Program-made: the position numbers and the translations under genes | The notes under the pieces: model-generated | What the model saw: only the letters and a program-made list of their open reading frames with translations | Told to the model about the DNA's origin: nothing | Databases searched by the model: none | NCBI GenBank assembly: GCA_029227815.1 | Contig: CP118523.1 | Location: forward strand, 3,410,001 to 3,474,000 | Source: Clostridiaceae bacterium M8S5 | GTDB lineage: Bacteria; Bacillota; Clostridia; Tissierellales; MCWD3 | Direction: 5' to 3' | Length of the DNA stretch: 64,000 nt | Shown here: positions 1-8,166 of the stretch, in pieces | Layout of the letters: every line of letters begins with the position of its first letter | How positions within the stretch are numbered: the stretch's first letter is position 1

Positions 1-213
1 GTGAGAATATATCCATCCTCTATCTTCTAAATATTCACCAAATGAACTCGCAGGTGAATCATCTTTTATAAGGTAATAATCGTATGGAAACAATGATACC
101 ACTTGTGCATCTGTAAATAATAATTTGCCAACTGGGACTACTGGAATAATTAAAACACACACAAGTAATATAACAAAATTAATTAATATCAACTTACTCT
201 TTGACAACATCAT
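1..213 (-). CDS. membrane-anchored protein, N-terminal part (cut by window edge)
   Basis: An open frame of 71 codons runs off the left edge of the window, so only the N-terminus is visible. Two adjacent ATG codons (211-213 and 208-210) follow a GAGAGGTG ribosome binding site, and the second has the better spacing. Residues 7-30 form one hydrophobic segment (LILINFVILLVCVLIIPVVP) after a short KSK head, which fits a signal anchor with the rest outside the cell. The visible remainder (for example FPYDYYLIKDD) matches no family I recognise, so function is unknown. Confidence 0.6.
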   Translation of the reverse strand, partial: MMLSKSKLILINFVILLVCVLIIPVVPVGKLLFTDAQVVSLFPYDYYLIKDDSPASSFGEYLEDRGWIYSH

Positions 214-377
214 AACACCTCTCTGTAAACTTATTTCTCAACCACCTATATCTATTACAATTATACCACTAAATACTAAAAAAATATTTCTTATTTGCAA
301 GTACCGCCTCTTTAACCTTTTATAATCTACTTACATATACTGATATGAGTACTTCTATCTATGAAAGGTGGCACACT

Positions 378-716
378 ATGAGTTTAATTGAACTGAAAAA
401 AAATTTTGTTAATGAAATAAAAAAATCTAAACAATTTGCAGAACTTAAAAATGCTATGCTAGAAATAGAAAAATACCCTGATATAAAAAATAAAATAGAT
501 TCATTTAAGAAAAAACGCTTAAATTTGATGAACAGTAAAATGCAAATTGCTCAAAAAGAATTTGAAGCAACTAAGCTTGAAAAAGAGTTTATGAATCTGT
601 CTCAAATACCAGAAATTAAAAAGCTAATGACAGCAGAAAAAAAATACAATGAGTTTTTATTCAATTTGTATAAAAGCATAAATATTGCTTTAGATTCTGA
701 ATTGAAGAGGTCATAA
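378..716 (+). CDS. YlbF/YmcA family protein
   Basis: This 112-residue protein is almost wholly charged and helical (for example KNAMLEIEKYPDIKNKID), which fits the Com_YlbF family of small helical regulators; in Bacillus such proteins act in RNA-processing and developmental complexes. I chose ATG 378 over an in-frame ATG at 345 because AAAGGTGG lies just upstream of 378. The gene ends 28 bases before the YcaO-family gene, so the two probably form one operon. The family call rests on sequence character and length, not on a catalytic motif. Confidence 0.7.
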   Translation: MSLIELKKNFVNEIKKSKQFAELKNAMLEIEKYPDIKNKIDSFKKKRLNLMNSKMQIAQKEFEATKLEKEFMNLSQIPEIKKLMTAEKKYNEFLFNLYKSINIALDSELKRS

Positions 717-717
717 T

Positions 718-744
718 ATGAGTGGTAATAATGGAGGGATATGA
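718..744 (+). CDS. 8-codon mini-ORF coupled to the YcaO gene
   Basis: A tiny ORF reading MSGNNGGI starts at ATG 718, seven bases after GAAGAGG (704-710), inside the ylbF-ycaO gap. Its TGA (742-744) directly abuts the TTG start at 745, and the GGAGGG that serves the next gene lies inside it. This arrangement fits translational coupling to a non-ATG start. It may equally be a chance ORF. Confidence 0.3.
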   Translation: MSGNNGGI

Positions 745-2562
745 TTGGATTTTTTAGGCAATAAATTTAAGGATGCTATGCCTATTGATACTATAAATAA
801 TATTAGAAATATACTAACTAGCTTAAATATACTTGCAGTTGAAGTAGGTTGGCAAAATTCTGCTACAGACTTTTTTTCTACTAATCTTAGTGTTGCAAAC
901 ACAAATATTCGCACAAATGGAAAAGGCACATCTTATCGTTACGCTTTAGCTAGCGCATATGGAGAAATGATGGAAAGATTACAAAATCAAACTTTTTTTA
1001 GACTTAATTCAGATATGCGCCATGAAAATTTGATGCATAATGGTTTTTATTATGCCCCCGATGAAATTAACCAAAGTTATGATGATATTATTTCTAGTGA
1101 TGAGGAATGGATTACAACACAATTTAATAATATGAAAACTGATCTATCTAAGCTAGATCTTTTAAAGAAATGGAAGACGGTTTCTTATGAATCCACTCCT
1201 AGCGATTTTATTAGTCTGCCATTTATGAATATAAACACTAATAATATTTCACATATACCTATAAAAATGTTATCTAAAATGTACATGTCTAATGGTATGT
1301 GTGGAGGTAATAGTGCATATGAAGCTATAGTTCAAGGTTTATCTGAAGTCTTTGAAAGGTATGTCAATAAATATATTATAGAAAATAAAATCACTCCTCC
1401 CACTGTTCCTGATGATTATCTAATGAGATATCCTAGAATATTGTCTATGATAACTCAGATTAGAGCTAGTGGAAACTATGATGTTATCATCAAGGATTGC
1501 TCTTTGGGTAAGGGCTATCCTGTAGTTGGTCTTATATATTTTAATAAAGATGACCAAACTTACTTTATCAAGCTTGGTTCTCACCCAGTATTTGAAATAG
1601 CTCTGGAAAGAACTCTAACTGAACTTTTACAAGGGCAAGATATTAAAAATATGAAAGGTGTAAAAGAATATTCTTATACCCCAAAAATCCAAAATGAAAA
1701 AAACAATCTTATAGGTATTCTTGTTAATGGAAGTGGTTTGTATCCTTCTGAATTGTTTGCATCTAATCCTTCTTATGAATTTACTGAATTTGAAGAATTT
1801 GAGCATAGCGATAATAAAACTCTTTTAAATTTTTTAGTAAATTTACTGAAAAAACAAGGTCATGATGTGTTTGTAAGAGATGTATCTTTTTTAGGTTTTC
1901 CAAGTTATCATGTTATAGTTCCTAATTTTAGCGAAATTGAAGGTATTGACGATATAGAAGCTATAGATGATTACTCTAAATATAATAAAATCAAGAAATA
2001 TATAAGGAATTTAGATACTTTAACCAATGAACAAATACTTGAAATAATATCATTTTTTAAAACTTACGATTACAATAAAGAAGCAAATATTACTCAATTT
2101 TTAAATATCAATGTTAAAGATGTATTCCCTTGGTACTACTCTAAAGTTGATCTTTTTTTAACTGCTTTATACATTAAGCTTGGTGATTATAACAAAGCCT
2201 ATGAAACAATAGAAGGTTACGTTAACCACATGAGCTCTATGCCATACAGTAGTCTAGAAAAAACATATTATAAATGTGCTAGAGATTTTATAGCTACTAA
2301 AGCTGATAAGCTTCCTGATGATGATGCTATGACTCTTTTAAACTTAGTATATCCTCACATGGTTATCAAGGGTGTAATCTCCGATTTTGGAGATAGTAAT
2401 AGAATACTAAATACCTATGGTCAAATTGAGTGTTTTAATTGTGAACAATGCTCTTTAAAAAAACATTGTTTAGTAAATACAAATACCGATGTTTATAAAA
2501 TATTAAAAGATAAGTATTTATTAAATAAAATCGACCAAAATATGCTAACAAATCTAATTTAA
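745..2562 (+). CDS. YcaO-family ATP-dependent protein with C-terminal Cys motif
   Basis: This 605-residue protein has the YcaO ATP-binding signatures ASAYGEMMERL (about residue 70) and EAIVQGLSEVFERYV (about 193-207), and resembles E. coli-type YcaO in length and in having a helical C-terminal half. YcaO domains activate amide backbones with ATP; E. coli YcaO assists methylthiolation of ribosomal protein S12. The C-terminus carries FNCEQCSLKKHC, a CxxCx5C pattern that could bind metal or Fe-S. The TTG start has GGAGGG six bases upstream, and ATG 741 is excluded because its frame stops after seven codons. No RiPP precursor is evident beside it, so a housekeeping role is more likely than RiPP synthesis. 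Confidence 0.85.
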   Translation: MDFLGNKFKDAMPIDTINNIRNILTSLNILAVEVGWQNSATDFFSTNLSVANTNIRTNGKGTSYRYALASAYGEMMERLQNQTFFRLNSDMRHENLMHNGFYYAPDEINQSYDDIISSDEEWITTQFNNMKTDLSKLDLLKKWKTVSYESTPSDFISLPFMNINTNNISHIPIKMLSKMYMSNGMCGGNSAYEAIVQGLSEVFERYVNKYIIENKITPPTVPDDYLMRYPRILSMITQIRASGNYDVIIKDCSLGKGYPVVGLIYFNKDDQTYFIKLGSHPVFEIALERTLTELLQGQDIKNMKGVKEYSYTPKIQNEKNNLIGILVNGSGLYPSELFASNPSYEFTEFEEFEHSDNKTLLNFLVNLLKKQGHDVFVRDVSFLGFPSYHVIVPNFSEIEGIDDIEAIDDYSKYNKIKKYIRNLDTLTNEQILEIISFFKTYDYNKEANITQFLNINVKDVFPWYYSKVDLFLTALYIKLGDYNKAYETIEGYVNHMSSMPYSSLEKTYYKCARDFIATKADKLPDDDAMTLLNLVYPHMVIKGVISDFGDSNRILNTYGQIECFNCEQCSLKKHCLVNTNTDVYKILKDKYLLNKIDQNMLTNLI

Positions 2563-2570
2563 TATGATAA

Positions 2571-2592
2571 GGGCTACCGTTGAAGGTAGCCC
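2571..2592 (+). terminator. intrinsic terminator, first copy
   Basis: GGGCTACC and GGTAGCCC form a perfect 8-bp stem with loop GTTGAA followed by TT, eight bases after the YcaO-family stop codon. An identical hairpin recurs at 2746-2767, beyond the interposed repeat. Confidence 0.7.
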
Positions 2593-2597
2593 TTAGA

Positions 2598-2745
2598 TTG
2601 ATGACAAAGTCATCAAGATAACAGACTTTAGTAAGAGTTCAATTTCAAGGCGTATTAAAATTGAGTAGCAGAACTTACTTAGAGGTAAGTGAGCAACGGA
2701 AATTTTAACAACAACGCAGAAATTGGGCTTTTGTCTACGGTCTGA
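2598..2745 (+). repeat. interspersed 3'-UTR repeat, copy A
   Basis: First of five copies of a structured element of about 145 bp. It starts with the small palindrome GATGACAAAGTCATC (2600-2614), then an outer arm CAGACTTTAGTAAGAG (2622-2637) that pairs imperfectly with CTTTTGTCTACGGTCTG (2728-2744), with an apical CTTACTTAGAGGTAAG hairpin. It contains no ORF, has the same orientation as the upstream YcaO-family gene, and sits between two copies of the same terminator hairpin. Other copies lie near 14.1, 18.6, 18.8 and 25.0 kb. Confidence 0.85.
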
Positions 2746-2770
2746 GGGCTACCGTTGAAGGTAGCCCTTT
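2746..2770 (+). terminator. intrinsic terminator, second copy
   Basis: This is the exact duplicate of the 2571-2592 hairpin, here followed by TTTAAATTT. The duplication brackets repeat copy A. Confidence 0.75.
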
Positions 2771-2783
2771 AAATTTCTATATA

Positions 2784-3065
2784 TTACATCATTCCACCCA
2801 TTGGATGCATACTCATCATTGGGTCCATGCTCATCATTTGATGCATACCATGCATTGGCTGCATACTCATCATCTGATGCATACCATGCATTGGCTGCAT
2901 GCTCATCATTTGATGCATACCTTGCATATCGTTCATAGACATCATACCACAGCACATAACCATCATACAATGCATACCCATCATGTGATGCATATGATGC
3001 ATTGATTTCATCATTCCTTTTTTATATTTGTCTTTATGACCACAATCAGGTGTCATATCTACCAT
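2784..3065 (-). CDS. Met/His-rich small protein, possible soft-metal binder
   Basis: This 93-residue protein follows an ideal AGGAGG six bases before ATG. After MVDMTPDCGHKDKYKKG nearly every residue is Met, His, Gln, Gly, Ser or Pro, and the unit GMHQMMSMQPMH is repeated three times with variants toward the end. Met- and His-dense repeats commonly bind Cu(I), Ag(I) or Ni, so a metal-buffering role is plausible but inferred. There is no signal peptide or membrane segment. The repeat also opens a His-rich frame on the other strand, but only this strand has a ribosome binding site. It is divergent from the GNAT pair. Confidence 0.7.
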   Translation of the reverse strand: MVDMTPDCGHKDKYKKGMMKSMHHMHHMMGMHCMMVMCCGMMSMNDMQGMHQMMSMQPMHGMHQMMSMQPMHGMHQMMSMDPMMSMHPMGGMM

Positions 3066-3232
3066 ATTAATCCTCCTATACTTTTATTAAAATATTTTAA
3101 CAATAGAATATGCTAGTTCTCAATACATCATATGTAGCATGTTTACTTTTGGGTACAATGAAATATGATCTTGACAATCATTTCTTTATTATATAGAATA
3201 TTACTTAAAATAAATTTAAAGGAGATATTGTT

Positions 3233-3805
3233 ATGCTTAATCATATTGGAACTATGGATGTTGAAACTGATAGGCTCATTCTTAGAAAATTTAAAGCTGA
3301 CGATGCTAAAGATATGTATAATAACTGGGCATCTGATCCTGAAGTTACTAAATATATGACTTGGAAAGCTCATACTAATATTGATGTTACTAAAGGCATA
3401 ATTGATTCATGGATAAACAGTTATGAAAACAAAGAATACTATCAATGGGCTATAGTATTAAAGGATACTAATACTATTATTGGCTCTATCAGTCTTTTGA
3501 ATATTAACAACAAAACGTATAGCTGTGAGGCTGGTTATTGTATAGGAAGAGATTTCTGGAATAAGGGTATTGTAACAGAAGCTTTTAAAACTTTGATACA
3601 TATTGGATTTACTGAGATAGGCTTTGAACGTATAACTGCTAGACATAATACTCTTAATCCTGCATCTGGAAAAGTCATGCTAAAATGTGGTCTGTCATAT
3701 GAAGGCCTCTTTAGAAAATATGCTTTAGATAACACTGGTAATCTAGTTGATATTAAGTATTACTCTGTCTTAAAAGATGAATATGAGAATGTTATACAAT
3801 GTTAA
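3233..3805 (+). CDS. GNAT acetyltransferase, RimJ/RimL type (first of tandem pair)
   Basis: This 190-residue protein has the RimJ/RimL layout: ETDRLILRKFKADDAKDMYNNWASDPEV at the start (residues about 8-35), a GSISLLNINN strand, and the acetyl-CoA region YCIGRDFWNKGIVTEAF followed by GFERITARHNTLNPASGKVM. Such enzymes acetylate N-termini of proteins or small amines, and the substrate cannot be read from sequence. AAAGGAG lies just before the ATG. It overlaps the next gene by seven bases and the two are clear paralogs. Confidence 0.85.
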   Translation: MLNHIGTMDVETDRLILRKFKADDAKDMYNNWASDPEVTKYMTWKAHTNIDVTKGIIDSWINSYENKEYYQWAIVLKDTNTIIGSISLLNINNKTYSCEAGYCIGRDFWNKGIVTEAFKTLIHIGFTEIGFERITARHNTLNPASGKVMLKCGLSYEGLFRKYALDNTGNLVDIKYYSVLKDEYENVIQC

Positions 3806-4350
3806 ATCATACCGGAACTAAACTCACTGAAACAGATAGGCTCATACTTAGAAGATTCACTATTAATGACGCTCAAGACATGTTTAATAACTGGGCATCT
3901 GACAAAAATGTAGCTAAATACTTGTCTTGGAAACCACACCATGGTATTCATGAGACTAGAGATATTATCAATTCATGGATAAAAAATTATGACAGCAATG
4001 AATATTATCTATGGGCTATAGAGTTAAAAGATAGTAACAAAGTTATTGGTTCTATAAATTTACTGCATATTGATAATAAAAATAAATGCTGTGATATAGG
4101 CTATTGCATAGGACGTGATTATTGGAATAAAGGAATAGTAACAGAAGCAACTAAAGGCACAATAAAACTAGCTTTTTTGGAAATCGGCTTTGAACAAATT
4201 TGCGCTCGCCATCATATTGACAATATAGCATCTGGTAAAGTTTTGATAAAATGTGGTTTAACTCCTGAAGCTGAGCTTAGAAAAATAGTTACAAAAAAAG
4301 GTATTTTGGAAGATAGAAAGTGTTATGCTATATTAAAAAAAGATTATTAA
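3799..4350 (+). CDS. GNAT acetyltransferase, RimJ/RimL type (second of tandem pair)
   Basis: This 183-residue paralog matches its upstream neighbour across the whole length, for example ETDRLILRRFTINDAQDMFNNW and YCIGRDYWNKGIVTEATKG. The ATG lies inside the last codons of the first gene, so translation is probably coupled. Divergence is spread along the protein, which indicates an old duplication with possible specialisation of substrate. Confidence 0.85.
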   Translation: MLNHTGTKLTETDRLILRRFTINDAQDMFNNWASDKNVAKYLSWKPHHGIHETRDIINSWIKNYDSNEYYLWAIELKDSNKVIGSINLLHIDNKNKCCDIGYCIGRDYWNKGIVTEATKGTIKLAFLEIGFEQICARHHIDNIASGKVLIKCGLTPEAELRKIVTKKGILEDRKCYAILKKDY

Positions 4351-4359
4351 TGCATTTGT

Positions 4360-4410
4360 AGAGGTGTAGTTATCATGTTTAATCATTATAATACTACATC
4401 TCTTTTTGTT
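4360..4410 (+). terminator. intrinsic terminator of GNAT pair
   Basis: AGAGGTGTAGT (4360-4370) pairs with ACTACATCTCT (4393-4403) and is followed by a T-run, ten bases after the second GNAT stop. Confidence 0.8.
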
Positions 4411-4476
4411 TTATATAATCGAACTATCTTCCATAACAATTCTACCACGATGTATATTAAATAAACCTATCTATAT

Positions 4477-4518
4477 TGTTTACAATTTGGCAATAAGTAT
4501 TTGATATTATAAGTATAC
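4477..4518 (+). promoter_or_regulatory. candidate response-regulator box and promoter
   Basis: TGTTTACAATTTGGCAA (4477-4493) differs at one base from the sequence at 6707-6723, upstream of the third gene of this operon. It reads as two half-sites, TTTACAA and TTTGGCAA, as OmpR-type regulators often bind. AT-rich -10-like hexamers follow at about 4508-4518. Autoregulation by the downstream regulator is inferred. Confidence 0.5.
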
Positions 4519-4570
4519 AAACTTTGAGTTATATTATAATTAACTAATCAATTAGAAAGGACAATAAGCT

Positions 4571-5248
4571 ATGGATACTATATTAATAGTTGAAGATGAT
4601 GATTTTATACGAGAAATTTTAGTATACTCCTTTAATAAAGAAGATTTTACTATTCTTCAAGCTGCTAATGGGAATGAAGCCATCAAATTCATTGAAAATG
4701 ATAACTTCGACATTGCACTACTTGATGTTATGCTCCCAGATATGGATGGATTTACACTATGCAAAAAAATAGCTTCTAAAAATAAATCACCTGTTATTAT
4801 GCTCACTGCAAAAAATGATATTGATGATAAATTACTTGGATTGGATTTAGGCGCAGATGACTATATAACAAAACCATTTGATATAAGAGAAGTTATTGCT
4901 AGAGTTAAAATGATTTTAAGGCGGTACAAAAACATCACAACAAAAAATGATGATATTATAGAGTTAAGTGACGCTGTTCTAATAAATAGGAAAAGCTATG
5001 AAGTTACTATAGATAATAAGTTAGTAAGATTAAAACCAAAAGAATTTGATTTGCTTTTAACATTGGCTGAAAATAGAAATATGGTTTTGAGTAGACAGCA
5101 ACTTTTAGAAAAGGTTTGGGGCTATGATTTTGAAGGAGATTCTAGAACTGTAGATGTACATGTTCAAAGACTTAGAAAAAAACTAGGCGATACTAAAGAT
5201 AACTCTATTATCAAAACAATCTTTGGTGTAGGGTATAAAATCCTTTAG
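4571..5248 (+). CDS. OmpR/PhoB-family response regulator
   Basis: This 225-residue protein has a receiver domain (residues 1-115: acidic pocket EDDD, phospho-acceptor Asp52 in LLDVMLPDMDG, TAKND, and conserved Lys in YITKPFD) and a C-terminal winged helix with the hallmark SRQQLLEKVWGYDFEGDSRTVDVHV region. It is a DNA-binding regulator phosphorylated by the histidine kinase that begins ten bases after its stop. AGAAAGGA precedes the ATG. The signal is unknown. Confidence 0.95.
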   Translation: MDTILIVEDDDFIREILVYSFNKEDFTILQAANGNEAIKFIENDNFDIALLDVMLPDMDGFTLCKKIASKNKSPVIMLTAKNDIDDKLLGLDLGADDYITKPFDIREVIARVKMILRRYKNITTKNDDIIELSDAVLINRKSYEVTIDNKLVRLKPKEFDLLLTLAENRNMVLSRQQLLEKVWGYDFEGDSRTVDVHVQRLRKKLGDTKDNSIIKTIFGVGYKIL

Positions 5249-5258
5249 GAGGAAATAT

Positions 5259-6734
5259 ATGAGATTTTCTTTAAGATACAAAATGACAGTTTTTTTGTTG
5301 ATTATTTTTTCTGTTATATTTGCTATCACATCAATATTTGTAAGCAGTACTATTAATAGAAATAATAATCAAATTATAAAAGAAGATATAGCTAAACATT
5401 CGTACAACATATCTCTTTATTTGATACAATATCTTAAATCAAATGGAATATCAGCTAATCCTAAAGCCTTTGCTGAGAATGTATCTAATATAGGTACTGT
5501 ATTATCAAACAAATTCGAAGAACGTTTTATCATTTATTCTAATAACGGCAACTTTTTATTTGACTCAATATATGATAATGGAAATGTAGATGAGATCATG
5601 AATTCAGGTGATGATTTTAAAGCTGCATTAAAGAAAAATAGTGCATATACCCTTATACATAACAACAATAAGCTTTTCGTTTCTTCCTGCGTTCCTTTAG
5701 TAATTAATCATAAAAATGTAGGTATTATAAGATATTTCTTTGATTATACCCATATAAATCAAACAAGCATTACTCTAATAAAATATATAAATTTATCATT
5801 AATTTTTGCATTTCTATGCCTTTTTATATTTATCTTTTTACTTTCTAAAAAAATAACTAGACCTATTGTTAAACTAAGCAACGCAACTACCAAAATAGCA
5901 GAAGGAGATTATAATCACTCCATTGAAATCAAAACTAATGATGAATTTGAAGAACTTGGTGACAATTTTAATATAATGAAAAATAAAATAAAACAACAAC
6001 TAAACGAACTGCAAGTGGAGAGAAACAATCTTGTGCGTATGTATCAATATAGAAAACTATTTTTTGACAATGTAACCCATGAATTAAAAACTCCATTGAC
6101 TATCATTTCAGGATACTGCCAGATCTTAAATGATCATGACTTAGAAGATAAAACCTTTGTATATTCTACCTTAGGAAAAATAATAAATGAATCAACTAGA
6201 ATGAATACTCTAGTTTTAGATATATTAAATATTGCTAAATCGGACTCAAAAATGAAATATAATTTCTCTAAACATAATATATCTAATATATTGAAAGATA
6301 TCATAAATGATATGACAATAAAAGCAAAGGAAAAAGGTATCAAAATATCTACAGATATCGCTAATGATATAACAGTAATATGTGATGATTTCAGAATACG
6401 CCAGTCATTTGCTAATATTATAGACAATGCAATTAAATATACAGATACTAATGGTTGTATTTCTACTAAGCTATATAAAAAGCTTGAATATTGTGTTATA
6501 ACAATCGAAGATAATGGAATCGGAATTGATAATGAAAATTTAGATAATCTCTATAAGCCCTTTTACAGAGTAAATAAAAGCAAAAGAGAAAGCAGTGGCT
6601 TAGGACTATACATTGTAAAATTAATTATCAGTAAACATAAGGGTACTATTTCTATAGATAGTAAAAAAGGCATAGGAACTAAAGTAAAATTGAAAATTCC
6701 TTTAAATGTTTACAATTTGACAACATCTATTTAA
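5259..6734 (+). CDS. membrane sensor histidine kinase
   Basis: This 491-residue kinase has a transmembrane helix near residues 10-30, an extracellular sensor of about 140 residues, a second helix (ISLIFAFLCLFIFIFLL), a HAMP linker (KKITRPIVKLSNATTKIAEG), a HisKA motif NVTHELKTPLT with phospho-acceptor His274, and ATP-binding boxes N (IIDNAIKY), G1 (EDNGIGID) and G2 (SSGLGLYIV). AGGAGG precedes the ATG. It is cotranscribed with the response regulator; its last codons contain a candidate promoter for the next gene. Confidence 0.95.
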   Translation: MRFSLRYKMTVFLLIIFSVIFAITSIFVSSTINRNNNQIIKEDIAKHSYNISLYLIQYLKSNGISANPKAFAENVSNIGTVLSNKFEERFIIYSNNGNFLFDSIYDNGNVDEIMNSGDDFKAALKKNSAYTLIHNNNKLFVSSCVPLVINHKNVGIIRYFFDYTHINQTSITLIKYINLSLIFAFLCLFIFIFLLSKKITRPIVKLSNATTKIAEGDYNHSIEIKTNDEFEELGDNFNIMKNKIKQQLNELQVERNNLVRMYQYRKLFFDNVTHELKTPLTIISGYCQILNDHDLEDKTFVYSTLGKIINESTRMNTLVLDILNIAKSDSKMKYNFSKHNISNILKDIINDMTIKAKEKGIKISTDIANDITVICDDFRIRQSFANIIDNAIKYTDTNGCISTKLYKKLEYCVITIEDNGIGIDNENLDNLYKPFYRVNKSKRESSGLGLYIVKLIISKHKGTISIDSKKGIGTKVKLKIPLNVYNLTTSI

Positions 6735-6746
6735 AAGATATATATA
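6707..6746 (+). promoter_or_regulatory. internal promoter with repeated regulator box
   Basis: TGTTTACAATTTGACAA (6707-6723), inside the 3' end of the kinase gene, repeats the box at 4477-4493. It contains a perfect -35 TTGACA (6717-6722), and TATATA follows 18 bases later (6741-6746). The downstream gene starts at 6796, so it can be transcribed separately and probably belongs to the same regulon. Confidence 0.55.
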
Positions 6747-6795
6747 TCAATGTTTTATTATATGAGTATATTCATAATATAAATGGAGGAAAAAC

Positions 6796-8022
6796 ATGAA
6801 AAGTAAAATCATAAAATTATTACTACCAATTTTTATACTGAGTATAGTTGCTGTAGGTTATTTAGTTAGTTCTTCAAATATTTTGTATAAAGATAAAACT
6901 ATTGTATTGAGCAAAAAAGAGTATGAGATAGAAAATACAATAGATATTGTACAATTACGAAACTTTGTAAATTTGAAAAATGTAACTGCCCTCTTGCATT
7001 TTGATGGAGAAAATCGTATAATCTTAGGAATGAACAAAGAATACGATAAGATAAAAACTCAGTTAGATAATTGCACCCACGATAAAGAAATTGAGCTACA
7101 CAGGAAGCTATCTGGAAGTACATATCAGATTGAAATAGATAATCCTAACCCTTCTATTCCAAAATATAATTTAACAAATCTCAAAGTATTTGATATAACT
7201 TCTAATTCGGGCTATTCTCCGGATAGAGAATATATAGATTTTATGAAAAATGATAAAAATTATATATATGAAATATCCTCTGGAAAAACAAATGAATACA
7301 AACTAAAATCACTAAATAATAGTGTTAACGATAATCAATATAGTTACCTAATTGGAAATTGGACTGAAGATAGTAATTTTTTAATTAAATACAACAAAGC
7401 AAATCATACATTCTATATTATAAATAAAACGGGAAATATAGAAAAAAGTATTAACCTAAATGATAGAATTAGCTATGTTAATAATGGCCAATATTATAGC
7501 ACAAACGGAGAAAACATCTACTTCATTGGTAGAAAAAATGTAAAAAATACTGAAAAAATTGGTCTTTACCATCTAAATACCAAAACAGAATCAATAACGA
7601 GTATATTAGAATTAGATACTACGACAAAAACACAAGCTCAAAATGCACTGCATAACTTTCAATTTCTTGATAATAACACTGTTGTTTTTGATGCACTAGT
7701 AGAGAGTGTAAGTGGATTGTATTTATATGATATTAACACACATAAAATAAGCAAACTGTTTGCTTCTGATGGTATAAATTTTAGTATAGCACCAGATCAA
7801 AATAAAATTGTTTACTCTGTTTCACAATCTATTAGAAAAGAAGATACATTTGAATATGATAATGATATATATGTTGCAAATATTGATAAAAATGGACTGC
7901 ATAACATCTCCTATGTTAAGAAAAATTCATTTGCTACATCATATAAATGGTCAGATGACAGCAAGAAATTAGTATTCTATGAATCTAATACTAGAGCGCT
8001 AAATTATATTAGTTTTAAGTAA
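6796..8022 (+). CDS. exported TolB-like beta-propeller protein
   Basis: This 408-residue protein has a signal anchor (IIKLLLPIFILSIVAVGYLV) and then short beta-repeats of the TolB/WD40-like kind, such as YLIGNWTEDSNFLIKY, IYFIGRKN, GLYLYDINTHKISKLF, FSIAPDQNKIVYSVS and YKWSDDSKKLVFYES. No catalytic motif is visible. Its position after a two-component pair, behind a copy of the same box, suggests an accessory sensor or target acting on the cell surface. GGAGG lies before the ATG. Confidence 0.7.
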   Translation: MKSKIIKLLLPIFILSIVAVGYLVSSSNILYKDKTIVLSKKEYEIENTIDIVQLRNFVNLKNVTALLHFDGENRIILGMNKEYDKIKTQLDNCTHDKEIELHRKLSGSTYQIEIDNPNPSIPKYNLTNLKVFDITSNSGYSPDREYIDFMKNDKNYIYEISSGKTNEYKLKSLNNSVNDNQYSYLIGNWTEDSNFLIKYNKANHTFYIINKTGNIEKSINLNDRISYVNNGQYYSTNGENIYFIGRKNVKNTEKIGLYHLNTKTESITSILELDTTTKTQAQNALHNFQFLDNNTVVFDALVESVSGLYLYDINTHKISKLFASDGINFSIAPDQNKIVYSVSQSIRKEDTFEYDNDIYVANIDKNGLHNISYVKKNSFATSYKWSDDSKKLVFYESNTRALNYISFK

Positions 8023-8054
8023 ACTAAGTTTATTTTTATTTGCTTACTTTTATC

Positions 8055-8085
8055 AGTGCTACCTATATATATGGTAGCACTGTAT
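8055..8085 (+). terminator. terminator-like hairpin after beta-propeller gene
   Basis: AGTGCTACC (8055-8063) pairs perfectly with GGTAGCACT (8073-8081). The following tract is T-poor (GTATATATG), so termination may be weak. Confidence 0.55.
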
Positions 8086-8130
8086 ATATGAACCCCGCCT
8101 TCTAATCAAGGATTTCATTCTCTATCAAAT

Positions 8131-8166
8131 AAAAAAATAGATTGTACAAACAATCCATTTTTTTAT
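8131..8166 (-). terminator. terminator-like hairpin at end of YdcF gene
   Basis: AAAAAAATAGATTG and CAATCCATTTTTTT form a stem with one mismatch around TACAAA. It lies directly after the minus-strand stop and is near-symmetric, so it could act on both strands. Confidence 0.65.

Noticed and set aside
745..2562. YcaO gene as the cyclodehydratase of a RiPP cluster
   Set aside because: There is no E1-like partner, dehydrogenase or precursor nearby, and its length and layout fit E. coli-type YcaO better.
2571..2770. Repeat copies as a CRISPR array
   Set aside because: Only one or two units per site, no unique spacers, and no cas genes; the units are long folded elements joined to terminators.
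2805..3005. His-rich ORF on the plus strand opposite the Met/His-rich gene
   Set aside because: It has no ribosome binding site and arises from the repeat codons; the minus-strand frame has an ideal AGGAGG.
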